This document shows positions 45,526 through 58,500 of a stretch of 64,000 nucleotides of DNA, one piece after another. Made by a program: the position numbers and the translations under genes. Source of the stretch: Lytechinus variegatus (taxonomy: Eukaryota > Echinodermata > Echinoidea > Temnopleuroida > Toxopneustidae); assembly GCF_018143015.1 (NCBI RefSeq), contig NC_054751.1:34675847-34739846 (forward strand), given 5' to 3'. How positions within the stretch are numbered: the first letter of the stretch is position 1; each line of letters opens with the position of its first letter. Below the pieces are notes generated by a model. The model saw nothing but the letters and a program-made list of their open reading frames with translations. It had not been told where the DNA came from and did not search any database.

Positions 45526-48500
45526 GTACTACACAGTTATCTGCTCTTGCCTTACAGGGACCGCAGATCAATTTGTTTATGGGGGGGGGGGGGGGAGAGG
45601 GCTGAACATGCATAAAATCACAATCTGATTGATGGTTATTTTCACCTATTGTAGATTGTTAATTGAAAAAGGTGGGTGGAGGTGGGGGGGGGGGTGAAGC
45701 TGAAGCAGGTCCAAGACCCTTGTCGATTGTACAAATTTGGAGTTGTACTGGTACATCAAAACAGTATGTACATGTAGGTTAGTATGACATTTTATTTTAC
45801 ATGACAAAGACATAACAAGGCATTGCTTTTATTCCTTAAATTAAACCAATAGATATTTGGTGAATTTAAATATTCGTTTGATTCCTTATCACCACATCAT
45901 GTACAAAAGTTTGTAAAAAATGTAAAATAATGTCATGTACATATAGTTGACAATATTGTTACTTTCTTTTTTTGATAAAGACATTAAGAGTGTGCCTAAT
46001 ATCTTTAATGATACGATTAAAATTGTACACGAAGAATCAGTAGTAAAAAAAACCTTATTCACATTGTTGCACCTTTACCAAAGCTCTGAATTTCAGAATT
46101 TATACCATTTTCCCCCCCCAGCCTCCAAGCTACTGCTACTGCTAAAGCTCATCAAGATGATGTTATCAAAGAGGAACGTGCAAAGGTGGCAGAGGAAATC
46201 AAGAAGGAGACGGAAGCAGTAAGGAAAGTACATCTTCTCCGGATACAAGAGGTTAGTCATAGGATTGGGATTCTTGGGTATTTTATAAAGCTATTTTTAT
46301 CTAGTTTATAAAGGGATTCATTATCAACGACTGGAATATGCCACTCTAGAAAAGGAAAACTTGTCTTTAGTTGCATTAGATTATATATTCTTCATTATGT
46401 ATGTTTCATTTGTTTTTCTTTGTTGCACCAGTTCTAACAAATTTGACTACATGTATTCCTCTACACGATGCTGATTATGCCCAGTGATTTGTGGCAGGAC
46501 AAAGCACAAATTTGTGTGTAAGCATGTGAGGAGTAAAAACATTGCTTTTAGGATGCAGTGATCAGTATTCAAATAAAGTTCAAGGAAGAATGAATGTTGT
46601 TATATTTCTAAGATTTGCCATAGTTCTGGAAGTTACGGTACTGTACATCCATTATTCCACTTTAACTTTAGTTTACATATTAACTCTTGGCTTCATTGTT
46701 ATGTCTGGCAAACTTATATTAGGTTTTCATGATGTAATGACAAATCTCTGCTTGAAGTGCATTATGTATTGCAAGGCTCCACATTAACTTTTTTTGGTGG
46801 TGGCCCGTTCGGGCCACCAAAACCTTCAAATAATTTTTTTTGGTGGCCCACTAATAAAGTTTGGTGGCCCGAAAAATATAAAGAAAAACATTAATTAAAA
46901 ATGAATAAAACAAACTGAAATATTCTGCAATCACTAACACGTACCACTATTCTTTGTACATCTTGTATATAAATTGTGCTTGCTGTTATTTTACTTTGCA
47001 TAAAAAACAAAAGAAAAAATGAAGAAAGAAAAAAACAAAGAACAGGTCATAAAAAAAATTTGAGAAAAACAAAAGAAAATTTAAGAAAAATAAATAAAAC
47101 AAAATTATCAAAAAATGGGGAAAATTATTATTCAGTAGAAACATGTTCTTTAATCAGGTATTTTCAATGGGAAGGGGTATAAATGGTTTAATCACTGAAA
47201 AAAATGAAAGAAAAAAATAAAATGGCAAAAGTTATCTGGAAAAAACAGTGAGACAATTCCTTCCCTATATTTGACAAAATGATGGAAAAAAAATCACATG
47301 TCACATCAATGAAATGCCTTCCCAAAGTATTTACTTCCTTAAGAGTGGTTTAAGAAGTCATTTGTAAGCAAGAAAGAAAGAGCGGCCTATTTATTTTTGG
47401 CTCAAAGAGACACAGCTTCGAAATAAACCAAATATCAACATACATACAAATGCACATATGGGACTGTGATGTACTCACCTATGTGTATTAATGCATTTGG
47501 AAATCGGTCTTTTTGAGTCAAAAGAGAGGTCATAATTCCTCCTTTTAATGCTTGCAATTAATCAGGTTTCAGTAATATGGACTGTAGAAGGGCATTTCAT
47601 TGGTGTAAAATGTGACTTTGACGTAGATTTCCAAAGTTCTGGGGAAGATTTCTTAGCAGTAACATTTTGTATCGCAGCTCCCTGGGTCTGAATAGTCTGC
47701 TCGTGCACAGCTAGCTGCATTGGTTTCATGCATGCAAAGCTCAGCCAGACAGCCGGCGCGGCCGGCTGAATAATAGGTACTGTATGCTAGCGGTAGGCCT
47801 ACATACTGTCATGACTATGCACTCTTTGTGTGTGTGTATTTGTGTGTAGATTAACAAAAAAGGCGCATGACGAATTGGCTTGCAATTTTAACTGTAGAAG
47901 GTTGATAAATGCATGCAAAATCGGGAGAAAAATTGCGCTACTTTGAAAATTATTGGTTGCCCGATTCGGGCCACCAAAACTTAACATTTTTTCAATAATG
48001 GTTGCCCGAGATGAATTTTTGGTGGCCCCGGGCCACCGGGCCACCGCTAATGTCGAGCCTTGTGTATTGATTTGATGAAGGTCATAATGGGTAGAACAGG
48101 GGACCGTTTCATCAATGTTTTTGTCTGACAAGTTGTCAGATCTGACATATTTCCTTGATTCTGATTGGCTGAGAGGCACTGTTACTATAGTAACTGTCGG
48201 ATAAAATGGGACTTGTCGGATAAAACGTCCGACAAATCCTTTCATGAAACGCTCCCTGTTGATGAGACCTTTGTCTGAATTGATAATTTATGTAAATTCA
48301 TATAAATTCATACTAATAGTAATTCAGAGGCCACATTATTCGGGATTTTTCAGCCCCCCCACTTTTTTTCAGTAAACGTACATAAAATATGAAAATGACC
48401 AATCTGGACTCGGTAACACAAAGATAAGCGATCAGTCGCTAAATGAACTGACCAATCAATATCAATATTACGCACGCATTAGGTTTAAAATACTGACCAG

Positions 48501-51500
48501 GGACCAATCAGTGCGGTACTTTCATATGCGCGATTTAATGCAAACGTTTTTGTTACAGAGCCCTAATTATGATATTTTGCATGGCCAGCAGGGAGCCCCC
48601 CTCCCAATTTAAAAACATTTCACAGGCCGTGTAATTGTCTTCATGGTTTTCAAATTTTGCACAAGTTAGTATAGAGGATGAATGGATGATATATGCATTT
48701 ATAAAGTACTTGAACTACAAAATATCTATCTTTTTGTCTGCACACTTTTACATGATGTATGCATATAGGGCAGATACATGTGTATGTTAGCAAGAAATGC
48801 TAAAGATAAACACATGTTGTGTCATACATAGACAGCACATATTAAGTATGACAGTCTATGAAGTGTGTATAAGATCCCCTATTACTTTGTTAATGGAGCA
48901 CTATAATGAGAGATTAACGGATCAATAATGAATAATAGAAAAGCCTTTACACCTCCATACATGTAGATTGTTATGATGTGTAGGTCCTGGTATGTAAAGC
49001 CTCCGGTGATCAATCTATAGCACACTTACATGTATGTTATAGACTGTGGGATGGACAAGGAAAATGTCTCTAGTTTTTCATTTCCTTGGGGCGGCAAATA
49101 CAACCACGGTTCTTGGACATGATAATATGTAAAATATTATGAGTGAATACATGCACAATGTTGCCATTGGTAAATTCTGCTCCTGACCTCAAAATTAAAA
49201 TAATAATGTGCGAAATCGTACCATTGACTCGACTGGAAATTCCGCCATTCACCCTGTGTGTTAAGGACTTCCGCGAAAGCGCGCAAGCATGCACAATGCA
49301 TGTAACCTCGTTCGCGTTTATTATTTTTTATTCGCTGTACATGATATACGTTATATACAGAACGTACAATGTTGGATAAGATGTCGTCGTCTTCGTCGTG
49401 TTTTGACAGCGAAAATGACGATTTATCACAAGCAAATATATGCTACATGCACGTCTTACCCAAGGAAAGAGGGCCAGTAAATTCCTTTCAAGTAAAGAGC
49501 TAGAACAAATTTAAGCCTTTGCTGCATTCGTTGATGTAGACTACCTGGGACTTCAGAATAAAAATAGCTATTCGTGCAGCAGAGAAGTTTGCGATTGACT
49601 TGCATGCAGCCCGGCCCAGGGAGCAGTGGCTTAACAGTGCAGGGGGGGGGGCAAGCTATCCCCCCTGGCGGAGTTCACCGGGAACTTAAAGGGGAAAAAA
49701 GAAAAGGGGGAGAATGAAAGGGAAAGGGGGAAAAAAAAGAGGAACTGGAAAAGGAAAGAAAGAAGAACAGATAGATTGTCATGAAAAGGTGATTTTATTT
49801 TTAAAAAATAAGCATGCAAAATCATAAACAAAATCTTGTTTACCATGGCGTACAGACCAAGAAAAAAAAGGAAAAGGAAAGAGAGAAGGGTGAAAAATAT
49901 GTTATCTTCTTTAACATTATGTCAAAATCTAAAATTGGATTTTTGTAATAAAAATGTAAAATTTTTTGCTCACTCGCATTTTTTTTTTTACCCGATATAC
50001 ATATCGCCCCTCAAAATGTTGCCTCATGACGCCATTGCCTGCCCCCCCCTTTTGAGAAGCAAAATACTAAAATTTGTAATGTAAATATGCCATTAAAACA
50101 AAGGTGTGCCCCCTCTTGAAATTGAAGACCCTTTTTTTCGTGTACGAAATATACTTCATTTGTGGGTGAAAACCTTTATTTTTTTTTTTTTTTGCTTGTC
50201 AATTGGTTGAAAAACTTTTTTTTTTTGGGGGGGGCTGGTCGAAACTTTCCTCTGAAAAATTCTCCCCCTTTTGGAAAATCCTGGATCTGCCCCTGATAAG
50301 ACCGGAGATTTTTTGCTCTTGCCCCTCCTGGCCACCGACCCCTGTTACGCTCCTGCCCAGCCCGACCAGCATTGCAGCAAGATCCGAATGGATCAAACTA
50401 ACGTTATAGATGTAACGCGTTACATCTTGCTCAGAGCCAGGTCAAACATCGTTCGTATCATTTCACCAGCATTCCAGCAATCAAGCTATCGAAGGTGAAA
50501 AAGATACAGAGGATGATTTTGAGATGGTGATGCCAAAATTGTTTCACTTTGTGCTTTTGCATTTAATTCTCTGCAAAAGTGAAACAGTACAAGCTTTGAT
50601 GATTTTTGTATAGGTCTAGATTTCTTAATTGAATCGATACATAATGTGACTCAAAAAGTCTGGGGTTCGATCCCCGGCCGCGGCAGATATGCCTGTGAGC
50701 AAGGCATTTAATCTACAATGCTTTTTTATCCTGCTTGAAAATAAATGGAAATGCTATATGCATTAATGGAAAAAAAACTCATGTCATGACTTACTTCACC
50801 CCAAATTTACAAGCGTATGAATAGAAGACGAAGTTAGTCATGAGTCACATTATTCATCGACTTAATTAAGAAATCTAGATTTGTGGACCTCTACAAAAAT
50901 CATCAAAGTTTGCACCGCTTCACTTTTGCAGAGAGTGAAATGCAAGAGCACAAAGTGAAAACAAATTACCTTCGATCGCTTGATTGCTGAATGCTGGTGA
51001 TACGAATGATGTTTGACCTGGCTCTGGGCAAGATGTAAATTAAGTTAACGCGGTACATCTATATTTATTTTGATCCATTCGGATCTTGCTGAAATGCTGG
51101 TCGGGCGTCGGGCTTGTCTCCCGGGGCCGGGCTGCATGCAAGTCAATCGCAAACTTCTCTGCTGCACGAATAGCTATTTTTATTCTGAAGTCCCAGGTAG
51201 TCTACATCAACGAATGCAGCAAAGGCTTAAATTTGTTCTAGCATATATTTGCTGTGATAAATCGCTATTCTCGCTGTCAAAACACGACGAAGACAACGAC
51301 ATCTTATCCGCCATCATACATTCTGTATTATAACGTATATCATGTACAACGAATAAAAAATATAAACGCGAACGAGGTTACATGCATTGTACACGCTCGC
51401 GCGCGTTCACGGAAGTCCTTAACACACGGGGTGAATGGCGGAATTTCCAGTCGAATCAATGGTACGATTTTGCATATTATTATTTTAATTTTGAGGTCAG

Positions 51501-54500
51501 GAGCAAAATTTACCGATGGCAACATTGTGCATGTATTCACTCATAATATTTTACATATTATCATGTCCAAGAACCGTGGTTGTATTTGCTGCCCCACGGA
51601 AAGTCACAATTTTAGCGACCATCCCACAGTCTATTACAATAATTCATGGTGAACAAATGTAATTCTTGATTTAAGTGATGATGTTCAAGAGCTACATGTA
51701 ATGTGGTGATTTTTTTAACTGTTAAAAAAAATGCTGGACATCCAAATCAACATTCTGCTACTTTTCTCATGAAATCACCTGTTGTCATATTTCATATAAT
51801 AAACTACAAAAGAAATTGTGAGTGAGTGATGTCATCAGTTCCTCCTTTGTATCCCGACCGAGATGTGCATATAACTGTTTTGTGAAATGACTTTCTTATT
51901 TTACATCCGATTTTGATGAAATTTTCAGTGTATGCTTGTTGAATTTTTCTCTTTTTATTCAAATCGAGTTTTTTGTTGGGGTGGACTTGTCCTTTAAAGG
52001 AGATGGAAGCCTCAAGATCATGTTTGGATTTTTTGTGTGCATTGCTTCCAAAATATGAACCTGGTTCAAAGAATATACATGTAGCAACATGAAAGTGCAT
52101 GTCAATCTTCATACATACATGCATATACAGTATAATGTACTGTACATGTACAATACATTTGCATCCTAACAATGGAATGTATAGTACTTTGCTTTTTGTT
52201 TCAATGTAAACAGTCCCTGTTATGAAAGATCAAATTCTAATGTGTGACTACATGTAGTTTAAAATGTTTGCCCAAGAGATTATTAACCCAATTTATAATC
52301 AAAGTTAATCAGTGATTCAACCCAGACTAAACAGTTGTGCTAAAAAATTAGTGAACCTCACGTCATAATACACTCCTTCATGTTGAGTGTTGAATAGAGA
52401 CAACACTAGGGCTCACAGGCCTAATTCATTTCCCATAGACTTGTGTGTTAAAGTGGCAGTTAAAAAGAATTCATAAAAAATAAGCAGGAAATTCGAGGGT
52501 TGAATGTTTACTACCAGTGGATAGGATAAATGTCCGACATTCCATATCTGACCAGAAAAGGGTACCTCCACTGGCTCATTTTAAAAATACATCAGCATTT
52601 ATGAAGACTACACCTGACATGACCAAATTCATCACGTGAGAGAGTAAAATGACCGTAATTCTTCCGCCAGTAAAAATATAGTTCCAAAGTGGTGATATAT
52701 CTTCCAATTTGGAAAAAAGTAAGTTCAGTAGGTACCCTCCCTAGAATCAGTATTAGATTGTCGGTCATATTCATTCATTTTTGTCAATCAGCAATATCAA
52801 ATTAAAAAAATTGAGCAATGGGTTGGATCGAATGAATAACTATGGCATGCCAGTTGTGATTAGGCCCGTGCAACCTACAATGTTATGGCAAGCCCAGAGA
52901 ATCAAACTTCATTGAATGTAATATTTTATCACCTGATTTCACAAATATCTACATTGTAGAACATGGCAGAACTTGAATACTTTAAATGTGTTCTTTTTTT
53001 CTGGTGGGGTTCAATAAGCTTTGAGCACCACTGTACCTACATTAATGTACTGTACGTATATGCACATGTAAGCTTGTTAACAGGTTTCTGAAAGAATTGG
53101 GGGAAAACTTCCAAATTGAGTCCAACGAGTGAGAGTCTATGGGAAATAGTACAAATTTGAATATACAAATGCATTACACTGAAAGTGAAACCTTACATCA
53201 GTTGAAAGTGAAATAATTTTCAATGGGGTTTGGACTGAAATACAAATGCAGGGTGTCCAATGCTTTTAATTGATTGATTGATACAGGGGCGGGTGTTTCA
53301 TTATGCTGTTTGCCTGTTTGTACTAGTTATGCAGAAACATAACACGTTATTGGTTAGGGGCATCAGAATTGGGGGCTCAATTGCCCCCCCTACTTTATTT
53401 TTTACTAAATATGATTTGCCATGTACAGTTTTGTAATTGTGATTTTTTTTGTTCATCCCCATGCCTCACTTTTGTCCCCGCCCCCTTTAAAAAATGCTCC
53501 TCATCATCAGCCTCCATCCCCTGGGGGCATATTAAATGTAGTTAGATGTACATGTACATCATTCAATTTAACATGTATCCTCTGTTTATAATTGAACTGA
53601 ATTACCCACTTACATGTGCCCTAATCATTTTGTGTTGTTAACAACAAGAATTTCAATCTACAAAGATCAGATTTCAACTTAAGCTGATGGGAATCAAACT
53701 GATTGAACATAATCTGATTTACATACAGCATCTAAGAAAAAATTCCATCCATGTTTTAATACATGTGATTGCATTTATATTTTTTCAAATATCCTCCAGA
53801 AAACCAGAAAATACTGAATGGTTATGATCATATCAGAGTGTACTAAGAGATATTTAGCAGTTCGTCTGCTTATCCAGCATGGCCGTGGGAAGTTGGGCTG
53901 CATAGGTTGCTGAAGCACCCCTAATATTTATCTGGGGGGGGGGTGTTGCGTGTGTTCTCTGTAGGCAGCATGTACGCTCCTGGAAATCTGGTAGCATCAA
54001 TGTAACTAAAATGACCTACATTTTGTTGTGGAAATTTTTTTTGCTTGTCAAATTGAGAACAGGATCCTGTCTTCCAAAGAGTTGCGATTGATCCGATCGA
54101 TTGCAACTATGGAAAGCCAGCAATGTCAACATATATAGTGTAATGCATGTTTGTTCAAAGAATTTTCTAGATATGAATGGATATCCATGAATTCATTGAT
54201 TTCTTGATATTTTTTTTGTGTTCTGCTTTGTTTACAAAGGACGCTTTGCATATTTCCTGTAGAAGAAATTATGACACTGATGGATTTCCATAGAGTTACG
54301 ATTGATTGGATCAATTGTAACTCTTTGTAAGACAGGGCCTGGCACCCTCTGTTAAAAATCATTCCCAGGGTCCTCTCATCCAGAATGCACTTGGGAAGAG
54401 AGGAATTATTTGTTTTGCATATTCATTGTCTTTATTGAGGTTTAATGAATAGATTTTTTTAAAGGACAATTATAAGTTTTCATGATACAGATATATTTAT

Positions 54501-55283
54501 TCATTTTTACTTTCTTGTCATGATTTAGCTTGAGAAAGAAGTAGAACAGAGGAAGAAAGAGAATGCTGCTGCAAGGGATCGTCAGATATCACATGACACA
54601 GCAGCTAAGAAAGCTATCAACAAATTACAACATGAGATGATTCAAAGAGTTGACCAGGTATGATTGTTATAACTCCTTTTTATAGTTTTTAACATTTTCC
54701 AAATTTAGCTTCCAGTGAAGAATGAAAGAATATGTCCATCTTCAAATTGTATTGCAGTTGATATTACATGTACATGTATGAAGAAATAAACAGTGTATAA
54801 ATAAAGCGATTGAAGTAAGACCAGGATCCCTTCTTACAAAGAGTTTTATGTGATCAACCTCAAGTATTCATGGAAGACCAAAAGGGTTGTTACTTTTATT
54901 TTGCTTGTCAAATTTTCCAGCCCCTGATCCCCCTACCTTTGCAGACAGATATCCGCCGTTGATTCCCCTCACTTCTGTATCATTGCCATACTGTACATTG
55001 GAATTCATTTTATCACAGGACGTATTGGACTGTACCTGCTTTTACTATGAAAGTACTTAATCTATTGAAAAGTCAGTTTAAGGTCATGGTTGTAAATCAA
55101 GGAAGTGAGTCATCGGCTGAGTTCTATTGAAGACCATCGTATCTTAATAGATGAGATACATGTACTAGGGACCTCTCTTTTCTAAAAGTTATTTCAGTTC
55201 CACATACTGATGAGGCTGAGAATTTTTTAGTAATAATGATGATGATGATAATGATAATAATAATGATGATGATGATGATAATG

Positions 55284-55314
<31 letters not shown>

Positions 55315-55325
55315 TAATAATAATG

Positions 55326-55391
<66 letters not shown>

Positions 55392-55476
55392 TTTAATAAT
55401 AATAAGAAGAAGAAGAATGATAATAACAATAATTATAATAATAATAATAAGAAGAATAATAATAATAAGAAGAAGA

Positions 55477-55507
<31 letters not shown>

Positions 55508-58500
55508 TAATGAATAATAACAATAATAATAATAATAAGAAGAAGAAGAAGAAGAAGAAGAATAAGAAGAATAATGATAATAATAATAATAATAATGAAT
55601 AATAATAACAATAATAATAATAATAATAATAACAATAATAATAATAATAATAGTAATAATAATAATGATAATAATAATAGTAATGATAATGATGATAATA
55701 ATAATAATACATATGGTTTATATAGTGTCTTTTCCATTTTGGTTAAATGCTCAAGGTGCTTAGAAGAGAGCAAATATATAAGTAAAGAGAACTATTAAGA
55801 GAAGTACAAGAAAGGGTATATACAAATGAGGAAAAGTGTCAGTGTTTCAGTAATACAGAACAATAACTACAAGCTGATTTGAAAGTATCTTATTTTATTG
55901 AAATCTATTCGTTCATCTAATTGGTTACCCGTATACAATGTAGTTGATCATGTTGTCCAGTTGTTACAATTGACATCAAATGAATTCCAGAAGAAAATGG
56001 GTAGTTGCAGAGTAATAAATCAAAATAAGGATCATATTTTGTCATTCATCAGATTTATTTATTTCTGTTTTGGATAAGAAATAGGTAGTTTCATTGTCAT
56101 TCTCTTGTGCATGTAATATGTAGTCATGATTTGGCCTAGAAATAGCTTTAAATTCTCGTTCTTTTGCAATGACTCTTATCATTGTTCTCTGATCTGTAAA
56201 GTGTAAAGTATCTGTTTCAGTTTCACTTATCATTTCTATGCACTTTACATGTCTTTGTATAAAATTTCTCTTTTCATCGCACTTCAGGTGAAGCGTATGT
56301 ACGAGGATGCTGTCAAGGAGAAAGAGAATATGGTCATCCGCTATGCCAAGAGTGAGAAAGAAAATCTTGATTTGAAGAAAGCTAAAGAAGAAGTAGAGAA
56401 GAAGAGGAGAGATGCCGGTCAGGGGTTAGAGGTCATAGCATCTCATAATAAACAACTCAAAGCAGAAAGGACCAAACTTATAGGAGATTTGGATAACAAG
56501 GTATTATTGAGATTCTACAAAGTAAAATTGTTTGATCAGGGGGTTATCCTTTCAGAAGTTTGTTGGCTCTAAATACTCTAATCTTGATGACAGAAAGAGT
56601 GTTTTGAAACACACTTTAAGAATATTGTACTGTATTGTATTCTTTTTCTTCTTTCTCCCCCTCTACATATCCCACTTTCTCTTTTTTCTCTTGTTTTTCT
56701 CCTTCTCATCTTCCTCTTCTTTCTTATAATTATAATATATTTAGCTCATCTAGCCCGAAGGCCCAGATGTGCTTATGCCATGGCGTCCGTCGTCTGTCGT
56801 CCGTTCACAATTTAAAATTCTTCTTTGTCATTTCAAGTCCAATTTCAATTCTGTTTGCTTTTACTAGATGGGGGATTCAAAACTTTGACACAGAATTTTG
56901 TAACTCATTAAATATGCGCATTATTCAACATTCACAAAAACATGCTACTTTTTCTTTATTTGTTGACCGATTTTTTTGCTTCCATGTGGCAGAGCTTCAT
57001 AAGGTTCACCAAACTTCTACAGAGAATTTTGAAATTTTGACTAGAAAATTTTTTATGCTAATTTATGCAAAATGTATTCATAAAGCACATAAAATACCTC
57101 TTCTTATTTGTTGACCGATTTTGATTTGTTTTTTCCATCTGGTAGAGCTTCAAGAGGCTCACCAAACTTCTACACAGAATTTTTTAATTTTCAATTATAT
57201 AGACTCCTTTCCATACTAACCAGGGCCTTGATGCACCTGATATTGATACAATGTTTAAAAGTTAATAAAATTTCAACTGACTATTATACAGATATTGCCT
57301 ACCTAGAGTTTGAATATAATTTTTCCTCTCCCCGACAGAGGTATATTTTTTCAAAGGGATTATATTATGCCCAGAGCGCAGCGCTGAGGGAAAATATAGC
57401 TTCAGAGGGGAGTTGAAATGTTATTCATTCAAAAGATAGACCAAGCAATATCTGTTATATTATATGGTCTATAGGGATTGGCCATCAGAGTGCCATCAGA
57501 GATTGCATTCATCATCAGGCTCTAATCCAAAATTCTTGCTACAACTCTGATCCATCTACGTCATAATAGAAAATTTTTGGAAAATACATCAAGCGCGTTC
57601 TTCATACAATTGATGCATTAACATTTGCACGTACATCAAATAAACTACCTGATTACGCAACTTGTACGCAGCGAGTGACGTCACCTTAGTGAATATACCG
57701 CCGCAATTGACAATACAACACAGTTATATTTACCGAGCTGCCGTCAAAACCCAGAATATATAAATTCGATCCTCACAGCGATGATCACTTGATGGCTTAT
57801 TGACTTATCACTGATTCGAATCTACATAACCTATGTAATATATCTTGATATGGCTCAGGGTGTCATCATTAATATAATATAAATATTATATTTTCATGTT
57901 TTCTTGTGTCATCTCAGGACATGGAGATTGCCAAGTTGCAGAAGGAGAAGGAAGAGATGCAGGATGACGTATCATCAGTTGGTATCAAGGTCAAATGGGC
58001 TCAGAATAAACTCAAAACTGAACTAGAAAGCCATAAGGTATGCATCCGTAAATTTAGATTTTTTAAACTCTAAACCAATAGATAACTTTCCGGGTAGTGG
58101 TTGGTATTTTCTTTCAAGTCTTGTGAAAAATAAAAATTAATTCAAAAATTAATTTTGCCCAATTTATTGTGGGCCCAGCAGCCACTGTGCAGCGCCAGAT
58201 CGAATTTGTTCTATCCCTTAAATTGTTGAATGCAAAACAGGCTTTTAATTTATTTTTGATCTGATGCGGCTAGGGCTTGAACCCCTGACCTCCTGATTGT
58301 GAGATGGATGCTCTATCAAGTGAGCCAACACAACGGTATTAAAGGTCAAGTCCATCCCAGGAAAATGCTGACTTGAATAAATAAAGACAAATCAAACTAG
58401 CATAGTACTGAAATTTCATCAAAATTGGATGAAAAAATGAGAAAGTAATGACATTTTAAAGTTTCGCTTATTTTCAACAAAACAGTGATATGCACAACTT

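Noticed and set aside
50199..50498. Frames with proline-rich peptides
   Set aside because: They lie in the inserted retroposon and foldback arm, and the same peptide fragment recurs at 51.07 kb only because the arms are inverted copies.
55124..55798. Overlapping frames of poly-Ile, poly-Tyr, poly-Asn
   Set aside because: These are translations of a trinucleotide satellite in all frames.
58262..58330. Possible tRNA gene
   Set aside because: A- and B-box-like motifs are present but the acceptor stem does not close and the sequence continues as a SINE body.
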